Translations under genes and position numbers: made by a program
Shown: in pieces, positions 1-8,824 of the stretch
Position numbering within the stretch: position 1 is the first letter of the stretch
Layout: each line of letters opens with the position of its first letter
Assembly: GCA_964540795.1 (NCBI GenBank)
Contig: CAZINX010000005.1
Location: 1 to 64,000 of the forward strand
Source of the DNA: Dichotomicrobium sp964540795
GTDB taxonomy: Bacteria > Pseudomonadota > Alphaproteobacteria > Rhizobiales > Rhodomicrobiaceae
Direction of reading: 5' to 3'
DNA: 64,000 bases
The notes under the pieces: generated by a model
The model's database searches: none
What the model saw: only the letters and a program-made list of their open reading frames with translations
Told to the model about the DNA's origin: nothing

Positions 1-228
1 AACCTGTTTATCGGCTCGTCCGCGCTACAGTTCGCGATTTCGGTGATCGGCGTGCTGGTGTTCGCCGGCCTGACCGCCTACGACACCCAGCAGATCAAGG
101 AGATGTATTTCGAGGGCGACAGCACCGCCGTCGCCGGCCGCAAGGCGATCATGGGCGCGCTGCGGCTCTACCTCGACTTCATCAACCTGTTCATCATGCT
201 GCTGTCGCTGTTCGGCAACCGCGAGTAG
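1..228 (+). CDS. Bax inhibitor-1/YccA family membrane protein, C-terminal part
   Basis: The frame is open from base 1, so the gene begins before the window. The visible 75 residues hold the last two transmembrane helices. Between them is the stretch AYDTQQIKEMY, the hallmark of the Bax inhibitor-1/YccA family (UPF0005), followed by a hydrophobic helix containing LYLDFINLFIMLL. Family members are inner-membrane proteins with about seven helices. YccA interacts with the FtsH protease, and others are proposed pH-sensitive calcium leak channels. A strong intrinsic terminator follows about 30 bases after the stop codon. The family is clear; the physiological role is not. Confidence 0.9.
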   Translation, partial: NLFIGSSALQFAISVIGVLVFAGLTAYDTQQIKEMYFEGDSTAVAGRKAIMGALRLYLDFINLFIMLLSLFGNRE

Positions 229-259
229 CGCGCGCTGCAATCAAGCGTGACAGTGATGA

Positions 260-288
260 GGCTCCGGCGCACAGCCGGGGCCTTTTTT
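260..288 (+). terminator. Rho-independent terminator after the Bax inhibitor-1 gene
   Basis: A 9-bp stem GGCTCCGGC / GCCGGGGCC (one G-U pair) with a 5-base loop is followed directly by six T residues. It lies 31 bases after the stop codon of the upstream gene. It also argues against an upstream start (247) for the next gene, because that start would put the terminator inside the coding region. Confidence 0.85.
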
Positions 289-339
289 CGCGAGATATCG
301 GGCTTGGCTGGAATGCCCCATGTGCGGCGGAAACGGGAG

Positions 340-891
340 ATGACGAAAACCGAGATCATTGTCCGCGCCTCTACCGAGGCGGACATGCCAAGCATAACAG
401 CCATTTACGCGCAATCGGTGCGCGAGGAAACAGCGTCGTTCGAACTGACGCCCCCAGACCTCGCGGAAATGACGCGCCGCCGCGCAGCCATCGTCGAGAC
501 CGACTTGCCCTATCTTGTGGCGGAACTTGCTGGCGCGCTCGCCGGATATGCCTATGCCAGCCCTTTCCACCCCCGCCCCGCTTATGCGCATAGTGTCGAG
601 AACACGGTCTATGTCGCGCCGGCGGCGCAGCGGCGGGGCGTCGGCCGCACGCTTCTGACTGCGCTTATCGAGGCCTGCGCCGCGCGAGGCTTCCGCCAGA
701 TGATCGCGGTCGTCGGCGGTTCGGATCACGTGGCGTCTATCGCCTTGCACAAGGCGCTCGGCTTCAGTCAGGTGGGCGTTTTCAAGTCAGTCGGCTACAA
801 GCATGGGCGCTGGCTGGACACCGTCTATCTGCAGCGGCCTCTTGGCGCGGGAGACACCACGCCGCCGGACGGAGGATCGCCGGAAGCCTGA
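340..891 (+). CDS. GNAT family N-acetyltransferase, phosphinothricin acetyltransferase-like
   Basis: A 183-residue protein from ATG 340. It has the GNAT fold order: an N-terminal strand IIVRASTEADMPSITAIYAQ, then YASPFHPRPAYAHSVENTVYV, then the acetyl-CoA-binding loop QRRGVGRTLL (Q/R-x-x-G-x-G/A), and a C-terminal ALHKALGFSQVGVFKSVGYK. The YxxPFxxRPAYxxxVExxVYV and GFxxVGxxxxVGxK signatures match the PAT/Bar (L-methionine sulfoximine/phosphinothricin) branch, so it probably acetylates a methionine sulfoximine-like amino group. An alternative start at 313 is possible. The gene stands alone behind a terminator. The substrate is inferred from the subfamily only. Confidence 0.85.
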   Translation: MTKTEIIVRASTEADMPSITAIYAQSVREETASFELTPPDLAEMTRRRAAIVETDLPYLVAELAGALAGYAYASPFHPRPAYAHSVENTVYVAPAAQRRGVGRTLLTALIEACAARGFRQMIAVVGGSDHVASIALHKALGFSQVGVFKSVGYKHGRWLDTVYLQRPLGAGDTTPPDGGSPEA

Positions 892-980
892 CGATGCGCC
901 GCCCGTTGGCGCAGACCATGGGGGCGGGACAGGGCAGAAGATAGCCCGCTGGCCCTATGACGGAACGATCCTGATATCCT

Positions 981-1625
981 CTAAGCGGAGTACCCTTCCG
1001 AAGCGCTGTCGTCGGTGCTGGCGCTCGCGCCGTTCGCGCTGGCGCCATTCGCGCCGTTGGCGTTGGCGGATTTCTGCCGCGCGCTGCTGGTCGATTCGAC
1101 TTTCGGGCGCTTGCGCCGGGCCTGCGCGCCGCGCGACGGCTTCTGGGCCTCGCCGGCATTTCCGTCAGCCTTGACTTCCGCGCCGCCAGAGCCGTTGCCG
1201 GGTTTGCGGCGGCGGCTGGTTTGCGGTTGCTCCTGGTCCCCGGACGATGGCTGCGCGACGGCGTGGCCGGTCGGCGCAGGCTCTTCATCCGCCCCATCCA
1301 GATCCAGCTCGTCGCCATGATCGCGACCGTTGCCGCCGTGCGCGGCGCGTTGCTCGACGCCGTTCTGCCGCTCGGCCTGCGCCGCCATGATGATACGGTT
1401 GTAATGCTCCGCGTGCTGAAAGTAGCTCTCCGCGACAATGATATCGCCCGACGACAACGCATCGCGCGCGAGCGCCAGATACTTCTCGGCGATGTGCGCG
1501 GCCGTGCCGCGAATTTTCACGTTGGGTCCGTTGGATTCGAAGTTGCGCGTCAGCGCGCTCTGCGGCTTGCGGCCGCCGCCGCCGCTGCGGTTGCGCCCCC
1601 TCCGGTTTTGCTGTCCTTGCCTCAT
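981..1625 (-). CDS. DUF4167 domain protein, probable nucleic-acid-associated protein
   Basis: 214 residues. The N-terminus is Arg/Gly rich (MRQGQQNRRGRNRSGGGGRK). The conserved DUF4167 core follows at about residues 20-85: NFESNGPNVKIRG, then the helical pair AHIAEKYLALARDALSSGD and YFQHAEHYNRII. The rest is low complexity and rich in Ala, Arg, Asn and Gly. This is typical of an alphaproteobacterial family found next to prmC and prfA. No catalytic residues are visible; the basic RG-rich ends suggest RNA or DNA binding. It is co-directional with prmC, prfA and ptsP but separated from prmC by about 420 bases. Confidence 0.85.
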   Translation of the reverse strand: MRQGQQNRRGRNRSGGGGRKPQSALTRNFESNGPNVKIRGTAAHIAEKYLALARDALSSGDIIVAESYFQHAEHYNRIIMAAQAERQNGVEQRAAHGGNGRDHGDELDLDGADEEPAPTGHAVAQPSSGDQEQPQTSRRRKPGNGSGGAEVKADGNAGEAQKPSRGAQARRKRPKVESTSSARQKSANANGANGASANGASASTDDSASEGYSA

Positions 1626-2046
1626 GGGCTCCTGTCTTGAGTTGTTGCCTCAAACGATCTGACGCGCTCACGCGAGCCGCTCGACGCGCCAAGGTTTATG
1701 CTGCCGGTCCCCCATGCGGGACGTGCATACGTTGAGGTTACGGCTTGCTTACCGTTTCCTGCTTTTGGGTGATGGCTTACGCATTCATCGTCGCCGGAAC
1801 GTCCTGAAAGCTGGCTGCGTCACATGCCGCCGTGGCGCGCCGTTACCCTGATCGACGGATAACGCACCTGTCGTGTTCGTCGGGCGCACCATCCAGATTC
1901 ACCGGATTTGCTCACATGACGGCCGTTTTACAGCTCGCTTCGCTGAACACCGGCAACACGTTATCTTGGCGAATTGCTTGACCGCTCGGGCAGCGCTCGG
2001 GATCAGGGTCCAAGGGACCGCTTGCGCATATCCACGCCCGCGATGT
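1626..2046. other. Intergenic region between prmC and the DUF4167 gene
   Basis: A 421-base gap. Open frames on the plus strand here are continuations of antisense shadows. I looked for tRNA-like cloverleaf segments, strong terminators and repeats and saw nothing I could name. It probably contains the promoter of the DUF4167 gene. Confidence 0.5.
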
Positions 2047-2988
2047 TTAAAACAGGCTAGCGCGAATGGCGCGGCTTTCCAACTGTTTTTTTGCCATTTC
2101 GCCCGCTTCCGGGCGCTTCATGACCAGCGCGCGCTCGATGCCGGCGAGGTCAAATGCGCTGGCCGCCCCGTCGGGCAACGCGGGCGTCATGCCGGCGGCG
2201 CGCATCATCGCGCTGACGGCCCCCGCCTGCCCCTGTCCGACCTCGAACGCTGCAATCCCGCCCGGTTTCAGGACGCGGCCGATCTCGCCGAGAATCGCCC
2301 GGTAGGCGGCCAACCCGTCCGCGCCGCCATCGAGCGCGGCCGCCGGGTCATGCGCCCGCACTTCGCGGCTCAGGGCGGCAAGCTCGGCACGGGCGATATA
2401 GGGCGGGTTCGAGACGACGACATCGAAACACCCGCCGATGCCGCGCAGCCAGTCCGCCTGGACGAATCGCGCGCGATCCGCCACACCGGCGGCCCGCGCG
2501 TTCGCCCGCGCGGTTTGCAGCGCCGCATGGCTGATATCCGTTCCGGTGCCCAGCGAAACCGGAAGCTCGCTCAACAGGGCGATCAGGATGCAGCCCGTCC
2601 CGGTTCCCAGATCAAGAATGTGCAGCGGCGCATCGCGCTCCGGCAGCGCGGCCAGTACGGCCTCCACGAGCGCCTCGGTGTCCGGGCGTGGATCGAGCGT
2701 GTCGGGCGACAAGCGGAAGTCCAGACCCCAAAAGGCGCGGCTGCCAAGAATGCGCGAAACCGGCTCGCCCGCCAGCCGCCGTCCGGCCCAGTCGTCGAGG
2801 CGCGCGCGCTCCGCATCACTCAGCGGCCGCTCAGGATCGCAAATCAGCTCGGCGTGGCTTGCCCCGCAGGCCGCCATCGCCAGCAGGCGCGCATCGAGCG
2901 CGGGATTGGCAATGCCGCTATCGCGAAACGCCCGCGCCAGCGCCCGCCGCGCGGCCTCCAGCCCCGTCCCGGACGCCAGCTCACGCAT
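2047..2988 (-). CDS. prmC: Peptide chain release factor N5-glutamine methyltransferase PrmC
   Basis: 313 residues. PrmC methylates the glutamine of the GGQ motif in release factors RF1 and RF2. An N-terminal helical domain (about 1-100) contains SRILGSRAFWGLDF. The Rossmann-fold SAM domain follows, with ILDLGTGTGCILIALL as the SAM-binding loop and the catalytic NPPY at residues 194-197. The gene overlaps the 3' end of prfA by 8 bases, so the enzyme is made together with its substrate. Length and motifs are typical of the family. Confidence 0.95.
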   Translation of the reverse strand: MRELASGTGLEAARRALARAFRDSGIANPALDARLLAMAACGASHAELICDPERPLSDAERARLDDWAGRRLAGEPVSRILGSRAFWGLDFRLSPDTLDPRPDTEALVEAVLAALPERDAPLHILDLGTGTGCILIALLSELPVSLGTGTDISHAALQTARANARAAGVADRARFVQADWLRGIGGCFDVVVSNPPYIARAELAALSREVRAHDPAAALDGGADGLAAYRAILGEIGRVLKPGGIAAFEVGQGQAGAVSAMMRAAGMTPALPDGAASAFDLAGIERALVMKRPEAGEMAKKQLESRAIRASLF

Positions 2989-4072
2989 AGCTTTCCTGCT
3001 GGTCCATCGCGGCGAGCTGGCGCGTCTGATGGTCGGTGATGAGCGCGTCGATGATCTCGTCCAGACCCTCGCCCGCGAGCACCTGGGGCAGCTTGTGCAG
3101 CGTCAGGCTGATGCGATGGTCGGTGACGCGGCCCTGCGGGAAATTGTACGTGCGAATGCGCTGAGAGCGGTCGCCCGAGCCGACCTGATCCTTGCGGGCA
3201 GCCGCGCGTTCCTCTTCCGCGCGCTGGCGCTCCTCGTCGAACAGCCGGGCGCGCAGCACCTGCATCGCCCGCGCGCGGTTCTGATGTTGCGATTTCTCCG
3301 ACGAAGTGACGACGATCCCGGTCGGCAAATGGGTGATGCGCACCGCGCTGTCCGTCGTGTTGACGTGCTGGCCGCCCGCGCCAGAGGCGCGCATGGTGTC
3401 GATGCGCAGGTCCTCGTTGCGGATTTCGATGTCGATGTCTTCGGCTTCCGGCAGCACCGCGACCGTCGCCGCCGAGGTGTGAATGCGCCCGCCCGATTCG
3501 GTCTCCGGCACGCGCTGTACGCGATGCACGCCCGATTCGTATTTCAGCCGCGCATAGACGCCCTTGCCGGAGATCGACGCCACGATTTCGCGGTAGCCGC
3601 CCGCCTCCGATTCGCTCGCCGACAGCACGTTCACGGACCAGCCATGCGCCTCGGCATAGCGCTGATACATTCGGAACAAGTCCCCCGCGAACAGCGCCGC
3701 CTCATCGCCGCCAGTGCCAGCGCGCACCTCCAGGATCACATTGCGCGCATCGGCGGCATCCTTTGGCAGCAACTTGATCTGCAAGTCGACCTGCAGCGCC
3801 TCGATGCGCTCGCGCAACTCGGCCTGTTCCGCGCGCGCAAGCTCGGCCATTTCAGGGTCGGTGTCCGGCGCGGCGAGCAGTTCGGCGGTCTGCGCCAGCT
3901 CGTCCTGCGCGCCGCGCAGGTCGCGGATCACCTCAACGATCGGGTCAAGCTCGGCAAACTCGCGCGAAAGCGTCACAAAACGATCCTGCTCCGGCGCGGA
4001 GGCAAGCTCGGACTGGACCGCTTCCCAGCGTTCCACGAGCCTGTCGAGCTTCTCGGGCGAAATCTCTGGCAT
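2981..4072 (-). CDS. prfA: Peptide chain release factor 1
   Basis: 363 residues. RF1 recognises UAA and UAG and triggers peptide release. The GGQ motif is at residues 233-235 within GAGGQHVNTTDSAVR. The codon-recognition tripeptide reads P-E-T in VQRVPETESGGRIHTS, which fits the RF1 PxT pattern rather than the SPF of RF2. An N-terminal coiled-coil domain rich in Glu and Leu precedes these. It lies between ptsP and prmC with an 8-base overlap into prmC. Confidence 0.97.
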   Translation of the reverse strand: MPEISPEKLDRLVERWEAVQSELASAPEQDRFVTLSREFAELDPIVEVIRDLRGAQDELAQTAELLAAPDTDPEMAELARAEQAELRERIEALQVDLQIKLLPKDAADARNVILEVRAGTGGDEAALFAGDLFRMYQRYAEAHGWSVNVLSASESEAGGYREIVASISGKGVYARLKYESGVHRVQRVPETESGGRIHTSAATVAVLPEAEDIDIEIRNEDLRIDTMRASGAGGQHVNTTDSAVRITHLPTGIVVTSSEKSQHQNRARAMQVLRARLFDEERQRAEEERAAARKDQVGSGDRSQRIRTYNFPQGRVTDHRISLTLHKLPQVLAGEGLDEIIDALITDHQTRQLAAMDQQESYA

Positions 4073-4114
4073 GTTGTTAGATAGCGTCGTCTCTGCGCGC
4101 GTTACAAGCCCGGC

Positions 4115-6418
4115 TCAGCCGAGCGGGATGTTGTTGGCCTCGGCGAAGTCCCGCAGCCGCGCGCGGATGGATTGGTTGCCGGTCTCCAGCCATTCGAGCA
4201 CATAGCTTTCCAGCTTGCCCGCATCAAGCTCAAGCACCATCGCCTTGACCGGGCCGATCGACGCTGCCGACATCGAAATCGAGCGATAGCCCAGGCCGAT
4301 CAGCGCCATCGCCTCGATCGGCCGGCCAGCAAGCTCGCCGCACAGCGTCAACGGCACGTCGTGACGCCCGGCGCTTTCGGCGATCTGGCGCAGCACACGC
4401 AGCCCCGGCGGCGAAAGCGGGTCGAACCGCGCTGCGACATTCGCATTGCCACGATCCGCGGCGAAGAGGAACTGGAACAGGTCGTTGCTGCCCACCGAGA
4501 TGAAATCCACCTCGGGCAGGATCTCGTCGAGCTGCCACAAGAGAGACGGCACCTCGATCATCGCGCCCATGCGCACCTCGCGCGGCAGCTCGTAGCCGTG
4601 CCGCTCGGCGTGGGCCAGTTCCTTGTCCAGGTAGCCGCGCGCCTCGCGCAGTTCCGCGACATCCGTGACGAAGGGGATCATCATGCTGAGGTCGCGCCCG
4701 GCGCAGGCGCGCAACAGAGCGCGCATCTGGGTGCGCAGCAGGGCCGGGCGGTCGAGCGCGATGCGGATCGCGCGCCAGCCCAGGGCCGGATTCGGCTCCT
4801 GCATGTGCCGTATATAGGGAAGCACCTTGTCCCCGCCAATATCTAGCGTGCGGAACACGACCGGCTTGTCGTCCGCGCCGTCCATGATCTCCTGGTAGGT
4901 GCGGATCTGCTGATGCAGCCTCGGCAGCTTCGACGAGATCATGAACTGCAGCTCGGTACGGTAAAGGCCAATTCCGTCGGCCCCGCTGTCCTCAAGATGC
5001 GGCACGTCGATCGGCAGCCCCGCATTCATGCCCAGATAGATGCGCTGGCCGTCGAGCGTTCGGGATTCGCGGTCGCGCAGCCGCGCATACTGCGCCTGCC
5101 GGCGCGCGCGGAAGCGAACCTTGTCGGTATAGGACTTGATGAGATCGCCGGTGGGCCGGAGATGCAGGACGCCCCGCTCGGCATCGAGGATCGCCGCATC
5201 GCCCGGCGCGGCGATGCTGAGCACATTCTCCGTCTCGCCAACAGCCGCGATGCCGAGCGCGCGGGCAACGATCGCCACATGGCTGGTCAGCCCGCCCTCT
5301 TCGAGCACCAGCCCGCGCAGCCTCTCGCGGTTGTAGTCGAGCAGTTCGGACGCGCCCATCGTGCGGGCGACGAGGATCGTGTCCTTGGGCAGTTCCTCGC
5401 TCGCTGCCGTTTCGTTACGCCCCGCCAGCAGCCGCAGCAGCCGGTTGGCGATGTCATCCAGGTCATGCAGCCGCTCGCGCCAGAACGAGTCGCGATGGCG
5501 CAGCATCTGCTCGCGCTGGAGGTTCTGGACCTGCTTGACGGCGGCCTCGGCCGTGAGACCCGCGCCAACCGCCTCGCGCAACCGGCGCAGCCACCCCTCG
5601 TCATGCGCGAACACGCGATAAACTTCCAAAATCTCCCGGTGCTCGCCGGTCAGGGGAACATCTCGGCGCTCCAGCATCGCATCGACGCTTTTGCGCAGTT
5701 GCTCGACCGCCGCTTCGAGCCGGCTCAACTCGCTTGCCGGGTCGTCGGAAATCAGCCGCGTGACCATGACCTGCGGCTCGTGATAGACGATATGGCCGAG
5801 GGCAATCCCTTCTGACAGCACGACGCCCTCAGCGGACTGCGCTTGCGTGCGGCGCGGATCAGCCTCTGCCGCGCTGACGCCCTCGATCGCCCCGGAGCCG
5901 ATGATCTCGGCCAGCACCATCGCGATAGTCTGCAGCGCCTCGACTTCCTCGTCTGTGTATTTGCGCGGCTGCACGTTCTGGATTGTCAGCACGCCCTGCG
6001 TCCGGCCGCCGCGCAGAACCGGCACGCCGAGGAATGAGGTGTAGCTCTCCTCGCCGGTCTCCGGGCGCAGCGAGAAAGCGGGGTGAGATTGCGCGTCGGG
6101 CAGGTTCACCGGCCGCCCGCTGGTGGCGATCAGGCCTACAAGGCCTTCATCCGGCTTCAGCCGCGTGTTATGCACCGCCTCCTGTTTCAGGCCCTGGGTG
6201 GCGTAAAGCTCAAGCGCGCCGTCAGATCGGGCGATGTAGATGGAGCAGACCTCCGCAACCAGGTTCGCGGCGACCAGCTCCACGATCGCGTCGAGACTCA
6301 CCTTGCCGCCGGGAGAATTGGCCATGGCCTCGCGCAGGCGCCTCAGCAGGACCCGTGGTGCGCTCAGTCTCCAAGGCATACGCCCCGTTTCTCCTCGGTC
6401 GGGATTGGCCGCTTTCAT
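4115..6418 (-). CDS. ptsP: Phosphoenolpyruvate-protein phosphotransferase PtsP (EI-Ntr)
   Basis: 767 residues, the first enzyme of the nitrogen-related phosphotransferase system. It takes phosphate from PEP and passes it to NPr and EIIA-Ntr, regulating nitrogen and potassium homeostasis. An N-terminal GAF domain (about 40-175, with VAANLVAEVCSIYIAR) distinguishes it from sugar EI. The phosphohistidine domain has the active His380 in GGLTSHVAIVARALG. The C-terminal PEP-binding barrel has GADGIGLYRTE, a GSNDLFQF loop and a conserved Cys in TLCGELAG. An internal start at 6379 (MPWRLSAPRVLLRRL) is also plausible because many homologues begin there. Confidence 0.95.
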   Translation of the reverse strand: MKAANPDRGETGRMPWRLSAPRVLLRRLREAMANSPGGKVSLDAIVELVAANLVAEVCSIYIARSDGALELYATQGLKQEAVHNTRLKPDEGLVGLIATSGRPVNLPDAQSHPAFSLRPETGEESYTSFLGVPVLRGGRTQGVLTIQNVQPRKYTDEEVEALQTIAMVLAEIIGSGAIEGVSAAEADPRRTQAQSAEGVVLSEGIALGHIVYHEPQVMVTRLISDDPASELSRLEAAVEQLRKSVDAMLERRDVPLTGEHREILEVYRVFAHDEGWLRRLREAVGAGLTAEAAVKQVQNLQREQMLRHRDSFWRERLHDLDDIANRLLRLLAGRNETAASEELPKDTILVARTMGASELLDYNRERLRGLVLEEGGLTSHVAIVARALGIAAVGETENVLSIAAPGDAAILDAERGVLHLRPTGDLIKSYTDKVRFRARRQAQYARLRDRESRTLDGQRIYLGMNAGLPIDVPHLEDSGADGIGLYRTELQFMISSKLPRLHQQIRTYQEIMDGADDKPVVFRTLDIGGDKVLPYIRHMQEPNPALGWRAIRIALDRPALLRTQMRALLRACAGRDLSMMIPFVTDVAELREARGYLDKELAHAERHGYELPREVRMGAMIEVPSLLWQLDEILPEVDFISVGSNDLFQFLFAADRGNANVAARFDPLSPPGLRVLRQIAESAGRHDVPLTLCGELAGRPIEAMALIGLGYRSISMSAASIGPVKAMVLELDAGKLESYVLEWLETGNQSIRARLRDFAEANNIPLG

Positions 6419-6574
6419 GGCGGTCCTGTCTTCCAGGTCGCGAGCGCCGCTTGCCCTCGCCCGCGCCTACACGCGGACGAACACGTAAGAGCGGCGATGG
6501 CCCAGCCGCGCTTCCATTTTCTCGCTATCGGAAACACATGAGCCGGGCGGATGCTCAATAACTTCCGTCAAATT

Positions 6575-7825
6575 TTACGCCGTTTCGGTCGCATCCAGCC
6601 CATAAACGCTGTGCAGGGTGCGGATCGCGAGTTCGGCGTAATCGGCGTCGATGAGAACGCTGACCTTTATCTCGGAGGTCGAAATCGCCTCGATATTGAT
6701 GCCTTTCTCCGCCAGCGCGCGGAACATCTGCGCCGCAACCCCGGCGTGGCTGCGCATCCCCACCCCAATGATCGATACTTTGGCAACATCTTCCGATCCG
6801 CGCAAATCCGAATATCCGATTTCGTCTTTCGCAGTGGCCAAAACGTCAAGCGTGCGGTGCAGATCGCCCGCGGGCACGGTAAAGGTCATGTCGGTGAAGC
6901 GCCCGTCCTCCGAGATGTTCTGGACGATCATGTCCACATTGATATTCGCCGCCGCGAGCGGGCCGAAGACGCTGGCGGCGACACCCGGCTTGTCAGCGAC
7001 ATTGAGCAGGGTGACCTTTGCCTCGTCCTTCGCATAGGCGATCGAGCTTACAACCTGCTGTTCCATGATCTCACTCTCATCACAAACGAGCGTTCCCGGC
7101 CAATCGTTGCCGCCGGTTTCCGGCGGCGCGAAGCTGGACCGGACCTGCAGCGGAACGCCGTGGACCATCGCCAGTTCGACCGAGCGGGTCTGCAGCACCT
7201 TTGCACCCAGCGACGCGCTCTCCAGCATTTCCTCATATGAAATCCTGGGAATCCGGCGCGCTTTTGGCACGATGCGCGGATCGGTGGTGTAGACCCCGTC
7301 CACATCCGTATAGATGTCGCAGCGATCAGCCTTCAGCGCCGCCGCCACGGCGACCGCGCTGGTGTCCGAGCCGCCGCGCCCCAGCGTTGCAATGCGTCCG
7401 TCTTCCGCGATGCCCTGGAAGCCGGCGACAACCGCCACCTCGCCGCGATCCAGGCTCTCACGCAGCGGACCCGGCTCGATGTCCATGATCCGCGCCGCGC
7501 CGTGGGCCTCGTTGGTGCGGATCGGCACCTGCCAACCCAGCCAGGAGCGCGCCGGGATGCCCATATCCTGCAGAATGATCGCCAGCAGGCCGCTTGTTAC
7601 CTGCTCGCCCGCGGCGACCACGCTGTCATACTCGCGCAGGTCGTGCCGCGCGGCGGCTTCGCGCACCAGCCCGACGAGATGGTCCGTCTGCCCGGCCATG
7701 GCCGACACGACGACGGCCACTTGATGCCCGGCCTGCGCCTCGCGCCGGACATGCCGCGCCACGTTGCGGATGCGCTCGACATTCGCAACCGACGTCCCGC
7801 CGAATTTCATCACCAGTCGCGCCAA
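6575..7825 (-). CDS. lysC: Aspartate kinase
   Basis: 416 residues from a TTG start at 7825, giving MARLVMKFGGTSV; the longer reading from 7909 adds a Cys-rich leader with no family match. It phosphorylates aspartate, the first step to lysine, threonine and methionine. The kinase domain shows KFGGTSV, VVVSAMAGQTDHLV, the GRGGSDTSAVAVAAAL loop and TDVDGVYTTDPRIV. Two ACT domains at about 270-410 (including VTLLNVADKPGVAASVFGPL and VSIIGVGMRSHAGVA) provide feedback control by lysine and/or threonine. It is divergent from ubiG across a 129-base gap that must hold both promoters. Confidence 0.95.
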   Translation of the reverse strand: MARLVMKFGGTSVANVERIRNVARHVRREAQAGHQVAVVVSAMAGQTDHLVGLVREAAARHDLREYDSVVAAGEQVTSGLLAIILQDMGIPARSWLGWQVPIRTNEAHGAARIMDIEPGPLRESLDRGEVAVVAGFQGIAEDGRIATLGRGGSDTSAVAVAAALKADRCDIYTDVDGVYTTDPRIVPKARRIPRISYEEMLESASLGAKVLQTRSVELAMVHGVPLQVRSSFAPPETGGNDWPGTLVCDESEIMEQQVVSSIAYAKDEAKVTLLNVADKPGVAASVFGPLAAANINVDMIVQNISEDGRFTDMTFTVPAGDLHRTLDVLATAKDEIGYSDLRGSEDVAKVSIIGVGMRSHAGVAAQMFRALAEKGINIEAISTSEIKVSVLIDADYAELAIRTLHSVYGLDATETA

Positions 7826-7954
7826 GACCCCTGCCTCTTTCGCGCAGCACCCCCAACAAAACGCGCCCCGCTTATAGCATGTGCGACAAGTGCTGCAAGT
7901 GGGCCACAACCGTGGAAGCTGCGGGCGGCGCGCGCATCTGCTAGGCTCGCGCGC

Positions 7955-8713
7955 ATGAGCCAGTCAGACAGCACATTGGACGAACGCGAGGTTGAGCGGT
8001 TCCGCGCGCTCGCGGCGAAGTGGTGGGATCCGGAGGGAGAATTTGCCCCGCTCCACGCAATCGGGCCGGAGCGGCTGCGCTTTCTGCGCGAGCAGCTGGT
8101 GCGCCATTTCGCGCGGGACGGTAACGCGGCGCGGCCGCTGGAGGGGTTGCGCATCGCCGATATTGGTTGCGGCGGCGGGCTGGTGTCCGAGCCGCTGGCG
8201 CGTCTAGGCGCGTCCGTCACGGGCATCGACCCGGCGGAGGAGAACGTCGCCGCCGCGCGCGGCCACGCCGCCGACAGCGGGCTTGAGATCGACTATCGCG
8301 CGGCGCGGGTGGAAGACCTGGCGGCCGAGGGCGCACAGTTTGACGCGGTCATCGCGCTGGAGGTCGTCGAGCATGTGCCCGACGTGCCGGCGTTTATCGG
8401 TGTGTGCGCCCAGGTCCTGCGGCCCGGCGGGATGATGCTGCTGTCGACCATCAACCGCACGGCGCGGGCGTTCGCGCTGGCAATCGTCGGGGCGGAATAC
8501 GTGCTGCGCTGGCTGCCGCGAGGGACGCATCAATGGGATCGCTTCGTGACGCCGGAGGAGTTGAGCGATGCGCTGCGGGGGAGCGGTTTGCGCGTCGTCG
8601 AAACGCGCGGGCTGACCTTCAACCCGCTGACGCGCGAATGGCGGCTGTCGGATGACACCGGCGTCAACTACTTCATGTCGGCGGCGAAACAATCGGCCGA
8701 CGAGTTTACCTGA
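7955..8713 (+). CDS. ubiG: Ubiquinone biosynthesis O-methyltransferase UbiG
   Basis: 252 residues from ATG 7955. UbiG carries out both O-methylation steps of ubiquinone synthesis. The N-terminus has the family hallmark FRALAAKWWDPEGEFAPLHA. The SAM loop is IADIGCGGGLVSEPLARLGA, with downstream GIDPAEENVAAARGHA and VIALEVVEHVPD. The C-terminal RGTHQWDRFVTPEEL and LTFNPLTREWRLSDDTGVNY are also characteristic. The region just upstream in frame is the lysC promoter, so ATG 7955 is preferred over the longer frame. Confidence 0.95.
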   Translation: MSQSDSTLDEREVERFRALAAKWWDPEGEFAPLHAIGPERLRFLREQLVRHFARDGNAARPLEGLRIADIGCGGGLVSEPLARLGASVTGIDPAEENVAAARGHAADSGLEIDYRAARVEDLAAEGAQFDAVIALEVVEHVPDVPAFIGVCAQVLRPGGMMLLSTINRTARAFALAIVGAEYVLRWLPRGTHQWDRFVTPEELSDALRGSGLRVVETRGLTFNPLTREWRLSDDTGVNYFMSAAKQSADEFT

Positions 8714-8714
8714 C

Positions 8715-8798
8715 GTCGTTGCCGGACTTGATCCGGCAACCCAGATTATAGAGTGAATGGCCGCCGCAATAGATGCCCGTGTCAAGCACGGGCATGAC
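8715..8798. repeat. REP-like paired dyad repeat, copy 1
   Basis: Two adjacent palindromes lie between ubiG and the convergent ChaN-like gene: TTGCCGGACTTGATCCGGCAA and ATGCCCGTGTCAAGCACGGGCAT. The GGACTTGATCC core recurs at 33062-33142. It could also form a bidirectional transcript end. This kind of intergenic element is common in alphaproteobacteria. Confidence 0.75.
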
Positions 8799-8824
8799 AT
8801 AGCTGTTATGGAGCGACAAGCGCT

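Noticed and set aside
1873..4084. Long plus-strand frames of 388 and 548 codons
   Set aside because: Both are antisense to prmC and prfA, whose NPPY and GGQ motifs are intact. The plus-strand translations show no domain.
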